Assembly (NCBI RefSeq): GCF_015548375.1
Contig: NZ_JADMWW010000010.1
Span: 17,846-81,845 of the forward strand
DNA: 64,000 nucleotides
Direction: 5' to 3'
Source of the DNA: Collinsella aerofaciens
GTDB taxonomy: Bacteria > Actinomycetota > Coriobacteriia > Coriobacteriales > Coriobacteriaceae
This document shows positions 8,116 to 16,796 of this stretch, piece by piece (positions within the stretch are counted from its first letter, which is position 1; each line of letters begins with the position of its first letter). The notes beneath the pieces were generated by a model. The model saw nothing but the letters and a program-made list of their open reading frames with translations, had not been told where the DNA came from and did no database searches. The translations under genes were made by a program, and so were the position numbers.

Positions 8116-9939
8116 TTAGGCCTCGCCTCCCTTCGCCACCGCGACATCCGCGGCAGCAGTGATCTTCCAGCTCGCGGCCTGTTCGTATTCGGCCCACATC
8201 TTGGCATACAGACCCTCTTGGGACAGCAACTCGGCATGGGTACCCGACTCCTGTACGCTGCCCTGGTTGAGCACCACGATTTGGTCTGCGCCCACTACAG
8301 TCGAGAGTCGGTGCGCAATCATAATGACCGTGCGACCCGCCGCCAGCTTGCTAAAGGCGCGCTGGATGAGCGCCTCGTTCTCGGGATCGGCAAACGCCGT
8401 GGCCTCATCGAGCACCACGATAGGTGCGTCCTTAAGGATCGCGCGGGCGAGTGCCACGCGCTGGACCTCGCCGCCCGAAAGATATGCTCCGCCGGCACCG
8501 AGCATGGTATTGATGCCCTGTGGGAGCTTGGCCACAATGTCGTCGCACTGAGCTGCGGAGAGGACCGCACGCACTTCGTCGTCAGTGGCCGTAGGCTTGG
8601 AGGCACGCACGTTATCGGCAAGTGTTTGCCGGAACAGCTGGTTGGTCTGGAACACGAAGGCAACCTGGTCCATAAGCTCGTGCGGGTCCATGTCGCGAAC
8701 GTCTACGCCGCCTACGAGCACGCGACCTGCGGAAACATCCCAAAAACGCGAAATCAGGCTTGCGCAGGTTGACTTGCCGCCACCCGAGGGACCCACCAGG
8801 GCGAGGGTGCTACCAGCGGGAACGCTGAAACTCACATGGCTAACGGCAGGTGCTTCGGCACCCTCGTACGTAAAGCTCACGTCCTCAAATCGCACGTCGG
8901 CGCCGGCAGGGTGCTTGGGTTGGGCGGGCACGGAGAGCTGCTTGGATTCCATGACGCTTCGAATACGAGCCAGCGAATCGGCACTCATCTGAGAGGCCTC
9001 GCCCACAAACATGAGCTTGGTCATGGCCGTCGGCACCACGGCCGAAAAGATCGCGTAAAACGTGAAGTTGGCCATAAAGTGCGCGAAGTCCGTCTCGCCC
9101 GGCGCCAACAGCAATGCCACGGGCAAGAGAAATGCCACAAGGCCATTGAGCGCGGTAAGGTTGAGCACCTGCGGGCCTCGACAGAACGTGCCCGAATAGT
9201 TTTGTGCCATATCGGCGTATTCGGCAATCGCATCGTGGAAGGCCTTAAAGGAGTAGACCGTCTGCTGAAACACCTTGACCACAGGGATGCCGCGTACGTA
9301 TTCGGTGCCGGTCTTGTTCATCTTGACCAGCGCTCCCATGTAGGCCTTCATGAACTCGGCGCCTTTGCCGCCCATCATGGCGGCCATGGCGCCAAGCGAA
9401 ATGGCCACCGAGATGAGGCATGCCGCGCCCAAGCGCCAATCGAGGGCGAAAAGCAGCACGAGCAAGCCCACGACCATGGCAGCGGCGCCTGCGATATCGG
9501 GCAGCATGTGTGCGAGCAAAGTCTCGGTGGAGGCGGCGCATCCGTCTACAACACGACGCAGCTCACCGGTGGCGTGTGTGTCAAAGTAGCCAAGCGGCAG
9601 CTTAAGCAGGTGCTCGCTCGTAGTCTTGCGGATATTGGACGCGCAGCGAAACGCAGACAGGTGCGTGCACATGAGCCCCATGAAATAAGCTACGATGCTT
9701 GCTAGGGCAAAACCCACGGCCCACCAGCCATACATCGCGATATCGGTGGCTTCGCTCCAGTTAGGCGCCACGGCGATCAAATCGCGCGCGACAAGCCAAA
9801 TGCACACGTACGGGCCAAAGCTCAGCAGCTGCGAGAGCGCCGAGAGCGCCATGCCCAAATACGTTAGGAATTTGCGGTCACCAGCTTAAGCAAGCAGCTC
9901 GCCGATACCGCCACCTTCCTTTTTTGATCCCTTTGCCAT
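8116..9939 (-). pseudogene. ABC half-transporter with stop at codon 18
   Basis: Partner of the downstream ABC gene. From an ATG at 9939 with an AAAGGAATC ribosome site, the frame reads MAKGSKKEGGGIGELLA, then TAA (9888-9886), then continues without interruption AGDRKFLTYLGMALSAL to the end at 8116. Full length would be 607 codons. The remainder is intact: Walker A GPSGGGKSTCASLI, signature LSGGEVQRVALARAI, Walker B IVVLDEATAFAD, H-loop IAHRL. Family members usually carry Tyr where the stop is, so a single TAT/TAC to TAA change explains it. A downstream TTG at 9858 (or the ATG at 9852) could restart a 580-aa protein lacking only the cytoplasmic N-terminus, but no ribosome site precedes it. It may therefore be non-functional, poorly expressed, or a sequencing error. 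Confidence 0.8.
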
Positions 9940-10053
9940 GAGATTCCTTTCTAACGGCTTGAGAGTTAACCGTAATGAACTTATCATTGACGTGTTAGCC
10001 ATGGCTCACGATCAAGCCAGGCATGGACGTTTCTGCAAAGGAAAGGGACGCTT

Positions 10054-11058
10054 TTGCAAATACGGCAGGCAGCGACCGACATAACCGAGCTCTACGCACC
10101 GCAGTTTGAGCAGTTTGGCCTGGAGCTTACCGGCAAGGGCGCCGTCTTTACCGGCGAGGTGGCAAACGACCGGGCGCACGGCCGCGCATGGATCATGCCT
10201 CTCTCCCCTGCCTGCATCGTCATGGAGCATTTCATCACCCCGACGCACGATATGTACCTGGCCGAATACACACCCGAGCCATACGCCTGCGTGAGCGAAG
10301 TCAGCGCGCCCACACTTACATGCATGCCCGAGACTGGCATAACGCCCGCGAACCTCAAACCATCGCATGGACCGTGGCCAAACAATGCCGTTTGCAGCTT
10401 TATCCAAGATAGCTGTGGCGAGGAATTAAGCCCGCTGTTTGCGGGGGAACTTTATCACTCGCGCTCGGTGCTCTTTTTGCCTGGATATTTTGACGAACTG
10501 GAGCACCGCTATCCCACCGAGTTCGCGGGAATCTTTGAGGCGTTTGCCGAGCCATGGCACGAGGAAGCGACGTCTGCCATCTATCACACGCTGCGCCGGA
10601 TTAACGAGGACCGTGCCCAAACCGTAGGCGGACACGTCTATATGCAGGGCATCGTGGAGACCATGGTCGCGGAGCTCGCCTGTTCGCGCGCGGCCCACAA
10701 GCAGGCGCGGCAGGCGGCAGACACACGCGTCAGCATAACCATGGCCGAAGAAGCAACGGCAATGATTGAGCGCACGCTCGACAAAGGCAGACATGTGGGT
10801 ATCAACGAGGTGGCCGAGAGGCTCTACACAAGCCGCTCCAAACTATGCGCCACCTTTAAGGCCCAAACCGGCGAGTCCCTGGGCGCCTACATTCGCAGAC
10901 GCCGTATGGAGCGAGCGCAGGACCTTTTGGCAGATAGCGCGCTCACGATAGCGCAGGTGGCAGAGCGTCTAGGCTACCCTCAGCAGGCCGCCTTCGCCCA
11001 AGCCTTCAAGCAATACACCGGCATGACACCCACGGCTTGGCGAAGCAAGCATCGCTAA
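10054..11058 (+). CDS. AraC-family transcriptional regulator
   Basis: Predicted activator or repressor of the divergent ABC pair. The 334-aa protein has a poorly conserved N-terminal ligand domain (about residues 1-215) and two C-terminal helix-turn-helix motifs: INEVAERLYTSRSKLCATFK and IAQVAERLGYPQQAAFAQAF, followed by GMTPTAWRSKHR, typical of AraC/XylS. The start is probably the TTG at 10054 (MQIRQAATD), with AAAGGAAAGGGA just upstream. The 114-bp space between it and the ABC gene start would hold both promoters. Shape is like YbtA-type regulators; the ligand is unknown. Confidence 0.85.
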   Translation: MQIRQAATDITELYAPQFEQFGLELTGKGAVFTGEVANDRAHGRAWIMPLSPACIVMEHFITPTHDMYLAEYTPEPYACVSEVSAPTLTCMPETGITPANLKPSHGPWPNNAVCSFIQDSCGEELSPLFAGELYHSRSVLFLPGYFDELEHRYPTEFAGIFEAFAEPWHEEATSAIYHTLRRINEDRAQTVGGHVYMQGIVETMVAELACSRAAHKQARQAADTRVSITMAEEATAMIERTLDKGRHVGINEVAERLYTSRSKLCATFKAQTGESLGAYIRRRRMERAQDLLADSALTIAQVAERLGYPQQAAFAQAFKQYTGMTPTAWRSKHR

Positions 11059-11122
11059 GGCCCAAGCTCCCTGGCCGTAACGGAGCGATTAATTAGCCGC
11101 CGCCCGTCAGCTCACCCGGGAT

Positions 11123-12487
11123 CTAAACGTCAAGATGCGCACAATCAAGCGCCTTTTTGATAAGAGGGACAGATCGATCAGCCAAATACAACGGAATGTT
11201 GAGCACCCCGTCGTCGAGCTTTAGGTTCTTAAGTGAGTAGCGGACCCTCAATGGAGTCGTCTCCGCATGCTTGTCGGCATAGTACTTAAGGCTCTTGGAA
11301 TGAACGACCTCTCCCGATTTGACCTCGACGGGAACGATTTCGTTTCCGACCTGAATCAAAAAATCGACTTCGTGCTTCGGCTTCTCGTTTGTCCAATAAC
11401 GCGGAGCAGCATCTAACTGTGAAAGTAATGCCTGAAGCACATAGTTCTCGGCGAACGAACCTTTGAACTCCGAAAATAGCGCATCCGAGATGGCAAAAGC
11501 GGACGCATCCAGCCTTGCCATGCGGCGCAGCAAGCCGACATCAAGACAGTAGACTTTAAATGCCTTGAGGTCATCGTACGCAGAGAGCGGCACACCACCG
11601 GCAGCATTAAGGCGAACCGCCGTGATGAGCCCAGCATCGGCAAGCCATTCCAGAGCATCCTCGTATTCTCGAGCACGAGCCCCCTCGCGCACCGCACCCC
11701 AAACGAACTTTTTGTTCTCGCGCGCCAACTGAGCTGGAATCGAGTTCCATATTTGCGAAAGCTTGGCGAACTGCGCACGGCCACCATGCTTGGCAAAATC
11801 GCGCTCGTAGGAATCCAAGAGATCAGACAACACCTTATCGACCTGAACGATATCGCCCGTCTCCACCCACCGGCCAAGAGCCTCTGGCATGCCGCCGCAT
11901 GCAAAATAACGACGAAGATGCTCGACGAGACGGACATGGAAGAAATCGGGCACTGTCTCGATCTGATCCAGGCCGCCAAGGTATTCGTCGTAGTTTGCAG
12001 CGCCCTCGGCTTTCAGAAACTCGGAAAAGCTCATGGGGCGCATCTCCATGAACTCGACCTTTCCCACCGGAAAAGCGCTGGTCTCACGGGACAAGCGAAC
12101 GCCCAACAAAGACCCTGCGCATGCGACGTGATACTCGGGGGCCTCGTCACAGAAGTATTTAAGGGCGCCGACTGCAGAAGGACAATCCTGGATCTCATCA
12201 ATAATAAGCAGCGTTTCGCCGGGCTCGATAGGCTGTCCAAGTGCCAGGGAAAGATTTGAGATGATCCGTCGAGGATCGCGCGTACCTTCGAAAAACTGAG
12301 CGTACTCGCTCTGTACCCCAGGTGACGGCTCCTCGAGCGTCAGATACACAAAATTGAGGTACGAGGTTCGGCCGAACTCCTTAAGCGCCCACGTCTTTCC
12401 AACCTGGCGCGCCCCCTTAAGGATAAGCGGCTTACGATATTCTGACGCTTTCCAAGCGTTAAGCTTGGCAATGATATCTCGCTGCAT
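11123..12487 (-). CDS. AAA ATPase with DUF4143 nuclease-like C-terminus
   Basis: A 454-aa protein of the AAA_14/DUF4143 family, common but of unclear role; proposed functions include toxin-like or nucleic-acid transactions. Walker A GARQVGKTWALK lies near residues 25-36 and Walker B LLIIDEIQDCP near 90-100. The C-terminal DUF4143 part contains HEVDFLIQ and EIVPVEVKSG (about 375-400), the D..ExK pattern of restriction-like endonucleases. The ATG at 12487 has GGGAGGTT ahead. It is monocistronic, and its upstream region carries a striking repeated palindrome (12508-12580) suggesting tight control. Confidence 0.87.
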   Translation of the reverse strand: MQRDIIAKLNAWKASEYRKPLILKGARQVGKTWALKEFGRTSYLNFVYLTLEEPSPGVQSEYAQFFEGTRDPRRIISNLSLALGQPIEPGETLLIIDEIQDCPSAVGALKYFCDEAPEYHVACAGSLLGVRLSRETSAFPVGKVEFMEMRPMSFSEFLKAEGAANYDEYLGGLDQIETVPDFFHVRLVEHLRRYFACGGMPEALGRWVETGDIVQVDKVLSDLLDSYERDFAKHGGRAQFAKLSQIWNSIPAQLARENKKFVWGAVREGARAREYEDALEWLADAGLITAVRLNAAGGVPLSAYDDLKAFKVYCLDVGLLRRMARLDASAFAISDALFSEFKGSFAENYVLQALLSQLDAAPRYWTNEKPKHEVDFLIQVGNEIVPVEVKSGEVVHSKSLKYYADKHAETTPLRVRYSLKNLKLDDGVLNIPLYLADRSVPLIKKALDCAHLDV

Positions 12488-12507
12488 AACCGAACCTCCC
12501 GCAAAGA

Positions 12508-12580
12508 AACTTCCGTAAACGTGATATTTGCCACATTTTACCTCAGGGAAAACGTGATGTTTATCACATTTACGGAAGTT
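12508..12580. promoter_or_regulatory. double palindrome upstream of the AAA/DUF4143 gene
   Basis: Two copies of an operator-like motif, GTGATATTTGCCAC (12521-12534) and GTGATGTTTATCAC (12554-12567), are spaced 33 bases apart, about three helical turns. The outer flanks also form an 18-base inverted repeat (12508-12525 with 12563-12580, one mismatch). The arrangement suggests cooperative or looping repressor binding just before the gene start. Confidence 0.7.
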
Positions 12581-12617
12581 TTAAGCTTGTTTCGCCACAC
12601 TTTCATCACATTCAAAA

Positions 12618-12963
12618 GACGGAGGCGCCAGTGGCGCCTCCGTCACCATCTTTCTATCAGCCCGCCTGACCCGAACGGCCGAGTCGTCACGGAACCAGGG
12701 AGCCCCGGCAGGGCGGGTGCTTGCTCAAAATGAGTTCCCTTCAAAACAATGGGCGCGCCAACGGCGCGCCCATTCACTCAATTCCATTCAGCCCACCTGA
12801 CCCGAACGGCCGAGTCGTCTGGCCGGGGAAGCCCCGAGTCGTCGGGGTGTTTGCTCCAAATGAGTTCCGCATGCAAAGAAGGCCACTAAATGTGGCCTTC
12901 GTCTTGCATAGGACTGTTTGAAATTTGGAGGAAACACCCCGGCGACTCGGGGCTTCCCCGGCC
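12618..12963. repeat. intergenic repeat block with three terminator-like hairpins
   Basis: The space beyond gatB holds a tandem unit of about 130 bp. CAGCCCxCCTGACCCGAACG and following bases occur at 12658-12688 and 12789-12819; TTGCTCxAAATGAGTTCC occurs at 12721-12738 and 12851-12868. Each unit includes a stem: 12618-12644, 12749-12773 (TGGGCGCGCC/GGCGCGCCCA) and 12881-12901 (AAGGCCAC/GTGGCCTT); on the minus strand T-rich bases follow, so they could end gatCAB transcripts. Two 37-base arms (12821-12857 and 12927-12963) are inverted copies with two mismatches. No coding potential is seen. Confidence 0.8.
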
Positions 12964-12969
12964 TCGCAG

Positions 12970-14646
12970 CTACGAGAGCGACGTTCTCAGCAACTCGTTG
13001 AAGAGCTTCGGGTTGCCCTTGCCGCGGCTCGCCTTCATGCACTGGCCCACCAAAAAGCCGATGACCTTCTGGTTGCCGTCACGATACTGCTGCGCCTGAT
13101 CGGCACAGTTTGCCAGCACCTCGTCCACGATCGGCTGCAGCGCGCCGGCATCGCTCACCTGGCGCATACCGCGCTCGTCGACGATCTTGTTGGGGTCATC
13201 ACCGGTCTGGGCCATGGCCTCAAAGACCTCGTGCGCCTGATTGGAACTGATGGCATCGGTCGCCAGCAGCTTGGCCAGCGCTGCCACCTGAGCCGGCGCA
13301 ACGCCGGATTCGGTGAGCGACACACCCGCGCCCTTAAGGTAGGCGATCATCTCGTTCACCAGCAGGTTTGCGACCGTCTGGGCCTCCTTGCCAGCCATGC
13401 CGGCAGCGGCGGCCTCAAAGAACTCGGCAAACTCCGGGTCGCCGGCAATCTGCTCGGCATCGGCCGCCTTGATGCCAAAGTCGGCCTCAAAACGGACGCG
13501 CTTGGCATCGGGCAGCTCAGGGATCTCGCCACGGCAGCGGTCGATGAACTCGTCGTCCAGATCGAACGGCGCCAGGTCGGGATCGGGGAACAGGCGATAG
13601 TCGTCGGCCGTCTCCTTCACGCGCATGACCACGGTGCGCTTGCGGCTGGGCTCCCAGTGGCGGGTCTCCTGATAGATGATTCCGCCCTCCTCGAGCACCT
13701 CGGCCTGACGGCAAATCTCGTAGGCAAGGCCGTCATGCAGGCTCTTAAACGAGTTGAGGTTCTTAAGCTCGGTCTTAGTACCCAGCTTGGTCTCGCCACG
13801 GCGACGCAGCGACACGTTGCCGTCGCAGCGCATGGAACCCTTCTCCATGGAGCAGTCGGAAATGCCCAGCGTCACAAAGATGCGACGGAGCTTCTCCATA
13901 AACAGGCGGGCCTCCTCGGGCGTGCGCAGATCGGGCTCGGTAACGAGCTCAATCAACGGCGTGCCGCAGCGGTTGTAGTCGACGAGCGACTCGGCCGCAG
14001 CGGTAATGCGGCCCTCGGCACCGCCCACGTGCACCATCTTGGCGGCGTCCTCCTCCATGTGGATGCGCAGGATGCGGATGGGCACCGTGTAGGAGCCGTC
14101 CTCGCGGCGCTCGGGCATCTGCAGGTTGGACGCATCGTAGCTGGCCAGGTGGCCGGCGCGCTGGTTGCCCTCGCACATGGTCGACGTCATGGACGTGGAC
14201 AGGCCCTCGGCGTTGGCAGAGGCGCTCGCCAGGCTCTGGGCCTCGGCCTCGCCAAACGCGCAGTCGGGACGCTCAGCGGCGCCGCGACCGGTCACATCCA
14301 GATCCAGGTGGCCGTACATGGCAAAGGCGACCGGACCCTGCGTGGTTTGGAAGTTCTTGGCCATATCGGGATAGAAGTAGTGTTTGCGGTAGAACATCGA
14401 GTGGCGCTGGATCTCGCAATTGGTGGCGAGACCGGCCTTGACGATGCTCTCGATTGCCTTCTTGTTAGGCACCGGCAGGGCGCCGGGCAGGCCCAGGCAC
14501 ACCGGGCACACGTTGGCGTTGGGCTCGTCATCGTGGCTGAGCTTGCAGTTGCAGAACATCTTGGTATCGAGTGCGGTGAGCTCGGTATGGATCTCCAGGC
14601 CGATCACGGCCTCCCAATCCTGCAGGACCTCGGAAAGCTCCTTCAT
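12970..14646 (-). CDS. gatB: Asp/Glu-tRNA amidotransferase subunit B
   Basis: Subunit of the GatCAB complex that converts Glu-tRNA(Gln) and/or Asp-tRNA(Asn) to the correct amide form in the cytoplasm. The 558-aa protein begins with the GatB cradle core: VIGLEIHTEL, the zinc/cysteine block CNCKLSHDD..CPVCLGLPG, KHYFYPDMAKNFQ, and ends with the helical YqeY-like tail (NKVIGFLVGQCMKASRGK). About 55 residues longer than many GatB proteins, with a DLDVTGRG..AQSLASAS insertion near residues 115-150. Its ATG overlaps the gatA stop as TAATG, so translation is coupled. Last gene of the gatC-gatA-gatB operon. Confidence 0.96.
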   Translation of the reverse strand: MKELSEVLQDWEAVIGLEIHTELTALDTKMFCNCKLSHDDEPNANVCPVCLGLPGALPVPNKKAIESIVKAGLATNCEIQRHSMFYRKHYFYPDMAKNFQTTQGPVAFAMYGHLDLDVTGRGAAERPDCAFGEAEAQSLASASANAEGLSTSMTSTMCEGNQRAGHLASYDASNLQMPERREDGSYTVPIRILRIHMEEDAAKMVHVGGAEGRITAAAESLVDYNRCGTPLIELVTEPDLRTPEEARLFMEKLRRIFVTLGISDCSMEKGSMRCDGNVSLRRRGETKLGTKTELKNLNSFKSLHDGLAYEICRQAEVLEEGGIIYQETRHWEPSRKRTVVMRVKETADDYRLFPDPDLAPFDLDDEFIDRCRGEIPELPDAKRVRFEADFGIKAADAEQIAGDPEFAEFFEAAAAGMAGKEAQTVANLLVNEMIAYLKGAGVSLTESGVAPAQVAALAKLLATDAISSNQAHEVFEAMAQTGDDPNKIVDERGMRQVSDAGALQPIVDEVLANCADQAQQYRDGNQKVIGFLVGQCMKASRGKGNPKLFNELLRTSLS

Positions 14647-16160
14647 TACAGCTCGCCTCCCTTCCCGGCAAAATCGGGCGCGACGGAAAGCGCGGGCGCA
14701 CCCGTGGCGGCATCGGCAAAGCCGCGCTCCAGGGCGCGGGCAAACGTGAGCAGCTGACGGTCCTTAAAGGCTGGACCAACCAGCTGGGCAGAAACGGGCA
14801 GCTGAGTATCCTCGCCCAGGCCCAGCGGCACCGAGATGCCGCCGTTGCCGCAAATGTTGAGCGAGATGGTGTACAGGTCGGAGAGGTACATCTGCGTGGG
14901 GTCGCTGATCTCGCCAAACTTAAAGGCCGTGCGCGGCGAGGCGGGCATGAGGATGGTGTCCACCTTGGCATACGCAGCATCGTAGTCCTGCGTGATGAGC
15001 GTGCGGGCCTTCTGCGCGGCGTAGTAGTACTTGTCGTACACGCCCGAGCTCAGCAGGTAGGCGCCGAGCATCTGACGGCGCTTGGCCTCGGCGCCAAAGC
15101 CGTGGGCGCGCGACAGCGAGCTCTGGTCGGACAGGTTGGCGCAGCCCTCCTCCTGATAGCCGTAGCGAATGCCGTCAAAACGGGCCAGGTTGGAGAACGC
15201 CTCGGCAGGGCCGATGACGTAGTAGGCGGCGATGGCGGCGTCCAGGTGCGGTAGGTCGACCTCGACCAGCTCGGCGCCCTGGTTCTGCAGCTCCTGGGCG
15301 GCGCGCTGAACAGCAGCCTTGACCTCGGGCGTCAGGCCCTCGGCCTCCATAAACGCAGGGATAATGCCCACGCGCTTGCCCTCGATGCTGTCGTTGAGAT
15401 GCTCGGTAAAGTCGACGGCGCAATCCTGGCTAGTGCAGTCGTACGAATCGTGGCCCGCACCGGTAAGCGCGTTCATGGCCAGCGCGACATCCTCGACCGT
15501 GCGGCCAAAGGGGCCCACCTGGTCGAGCGACGAGCCAAAGGCAACCACGCCGTAACGGCTCACGGCGCCATACGTGGGCTTAAAGCCCACCACGCCGCAC
15601 AGCGACGCCGGCTGGCGAATGGAGCCGCCGGTGTCCGAGCCCAGCGAGAGCGCGACCTCGCCCGCGGCGACGGCGGCAGCGGAGCCGCCCGAGGAGCCGC
15701 CGGGCACGCGCTCGGTATCCCAAGGGTTGTTGGTGCGGTGGAACGCCGAGCTCTCGGTAGAGCTGCCAAAGGCAAACTCGTCCATGTTGGCCTTGCCCAT
15801 GGGCAGGCAGCCGGCATCGAGCATGCGCTGGACGCAGGTGGCGGTGTAGACGCTCCGGTAGTCCCCGAGCATGCGGGAAGCACAGGTGGTGCGCGTGCCC
15901 ACGAGGTTCATGTTGTCTTTGATGGCCAGCGGCACGCCCGCAAGCGGGGGCAGCGGCTTGCCTGCGGCACGGTCGGCATCCACGCGCGCAGCGGCCTCGA
16001 GCGCGAGCTCGGGTGCCACCTGCAGGAATGCCTGGACCCCGCCTTCGCGCGCCTCGATGGCGGCAAGGGAGGCCTGAGCCACCTCGGTAGCGGTAAAGTC
16101 GCCGGCGGCAACGCCCGCGGCGATCTGGGCGGCGGTAAGGGAATCGAAGCTCTGCGCCAT
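14646..16160 (-). CDS. gatA: Asp/Glu-tRNA amidotransferase subunit A
   Basis: Amidase subunit of GatCAB; it releases ammonia from glutamine for the GatB active site. The 504-aa protein has the amidase-signature catalytic triad: Lys in PLAIKDNMN, and the Ser-rich PGGSSGGSAAAVAAGEV loop followed by SLGSDTGGSIRQPASLCG, which hold the cis-Ser and nucleophile Ser. Full length for the family. The ATG at 16160 overlaps the gatC stop as TAATG, and the gene's own stop overlaps gatB in the same way. Confidence 0.97.
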   Translation of the reverse strand: MAQSFDSLTAAQIAAGVAAGDFTATEVAQASLAAIEAREGGVQAFLQVAPELALEAAARVDADRAAGKPLPPLAGVPLAIKDNMNLVGTRTTCASRMLGDYRSVYTATCVQRMLDAGCLPMGKANMDEFAFGSSTESSAFHRTNNPWDTERVPGGSSGGSAAAVAAGEVALSLGSDTGGSIRQPASLCGVVGFKPTYGAVSRYGVVAFGSSLDQVGPFGRTVEDVALAMNALTGAGHDSYDCTSQDCAVDFTEHLNDSIEGKRVGIIPAFMEAEGLTPEVKAAVQRAAQELQNQGAELVEVDLPHLDAAIAAYYVIGPAEAFSNLARFDGIRYGYQEEGCANLSDQSSLSRAHGFGAEAKRRQMLGAYLLSSGVYDKYYYAAQKARTLITQDYDAAYAKVDTILMPASPRTAFKFGEISDPTQMYLSDLYTISLNICGNGGISVPLGLGEDTQLPVSAQLVGPAFKDRQLLTFARALERGFADAATGAPALSVAPDFAGKGGEL

Positions 16161-16471
16161 TACTCGCTCTCCCCCTCTCCCAAAATGGACGGCACGCGGA
16201 AGTAGCGGTCGCGCGCGCTGCCGGCGTTTTCGAGCGCGACGTCGAGCGGCAGGTCGCGCTCGGGCTCGCGCAGGTCATCGCCCATCACGTTGGACAGGCT
16301 TCCGATGGGATGGAACGTGGGTTCCACGTCGGGTAAGTCATATTGCAAGACGGGCTCGAGCATCTGGACGGCGTCGTTCAGGTAGGACGTCATCTGGGTG
16401 AGCTCGTCATCGGTCAGTGCGATCTTTGCGTACTCGGCGATGCCGCGCACGTCTTTCTCGCTGAGTGCCAT
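16160..16471 (-). CDS. gatC: Asp/Glu-tRNA amidotransferase subunit C
   Basis: Small subunit that clamps GatA to GatB. The 103-aa protein begins MALSEKDVRGIAEYAKIALT, the typical GatC helix, and has LEPVLQYDLPDVEPTFHP. I start it at the ATG at 16471, since GGAAGGGAGCG precedes it; a further in-frame ATG six codons upstream overlaps that ribosome site and is unlikely. First gene of gatCAB. Confidence 0.93.
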   Translation of the reverse strand: MALSEKDVRGIAEYAKIALTDDELTQMTSYLNDAVQMLEPVLQYDLPDVEPTFHPIGSLSNVMGDDLREPERDLPLDVALENAGSARDRYFRVPSILGEGESE

Positions 16472-16603
16472 AGGCGCTCCCTTCCGCATAACAGATAAAC
16501 CGCTCTAGTATACAAGCCAACGCCGCTTGGAGCAGGCGCTTTACCCAAATGCAGCGAAAACGTAACGAGGGCGGCGGTTGGCAGGCGGCGGGCTGGCGAT
16601 TCT

Positions 16604-16687
16604 GCAGCGAAAACCGTCCCGTCCGCAACGAAAACCATCCCGCCCGCAACGAAAACCGTCGTGCCCGCAACGAAAAGCATCACAACA
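16604..16687. repeat. 21-bp tandem repeat, four copies
   Basis: GCAACGAAAACC-type units begin at 16604, 16625, 16646 and 16667, exactly 21 bases apart. The last unit runs into the palindrome at 16678. It lies upstream of gatC and has no stop-free plausible gene. Confidence 0.85.
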
Positions 16688-16734
16688 TTCGACGTTTTTC
16701 GTCAAAATCGCGATTTTCATCGAATGTTGTGATG
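16678..16734. repeat. 'CATCACAACATTCGA' palindrome, copy 1
   Basis: Perfect 15-base inverted arms CATCACAACATTCGA (16678-16692) and its complement (16720-16734) around an A/T-rich loop. The same arms occur at three other intergenic sites in the window; the loop of this copy matches copy 2 and is roughly the reverse complement of copies 3 and 4. Confidence 0.9.
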
Positions 16735-16748
16735 GTTCGAAAGCCCCG

Positions 16749-16783
16749 ACCACCACAAAGGTGCCTGTCCCCATTGTGGTGGT
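16749..16783. repeat. 'CCACCACAAAGGTGCCTG' palindrome, copy 1
   Basis: ACCACCACAA and TTGTGGTGGT arms flank GGTGCCTGTCCCC. Located at the stop end of the sortase gene, where it might act as a terminator. Near-identical hairpins occur at 27986, 28966, 30540 and 56100. Confidence 0.85.
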
Positions 16784-16796
16784 TCTGAAGAATGTC

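Noticed and set aside
12925..14757. Long open frame opposite gatB
   Set aside because: GC-rich antisense shadow; gatB on the other strand has all conserved motifs and operon overlap.
16604..16687. 21-bp repeats as a CRISPR array
   Set aside because: Units are contiguous with no spacers and no cas genes are present.
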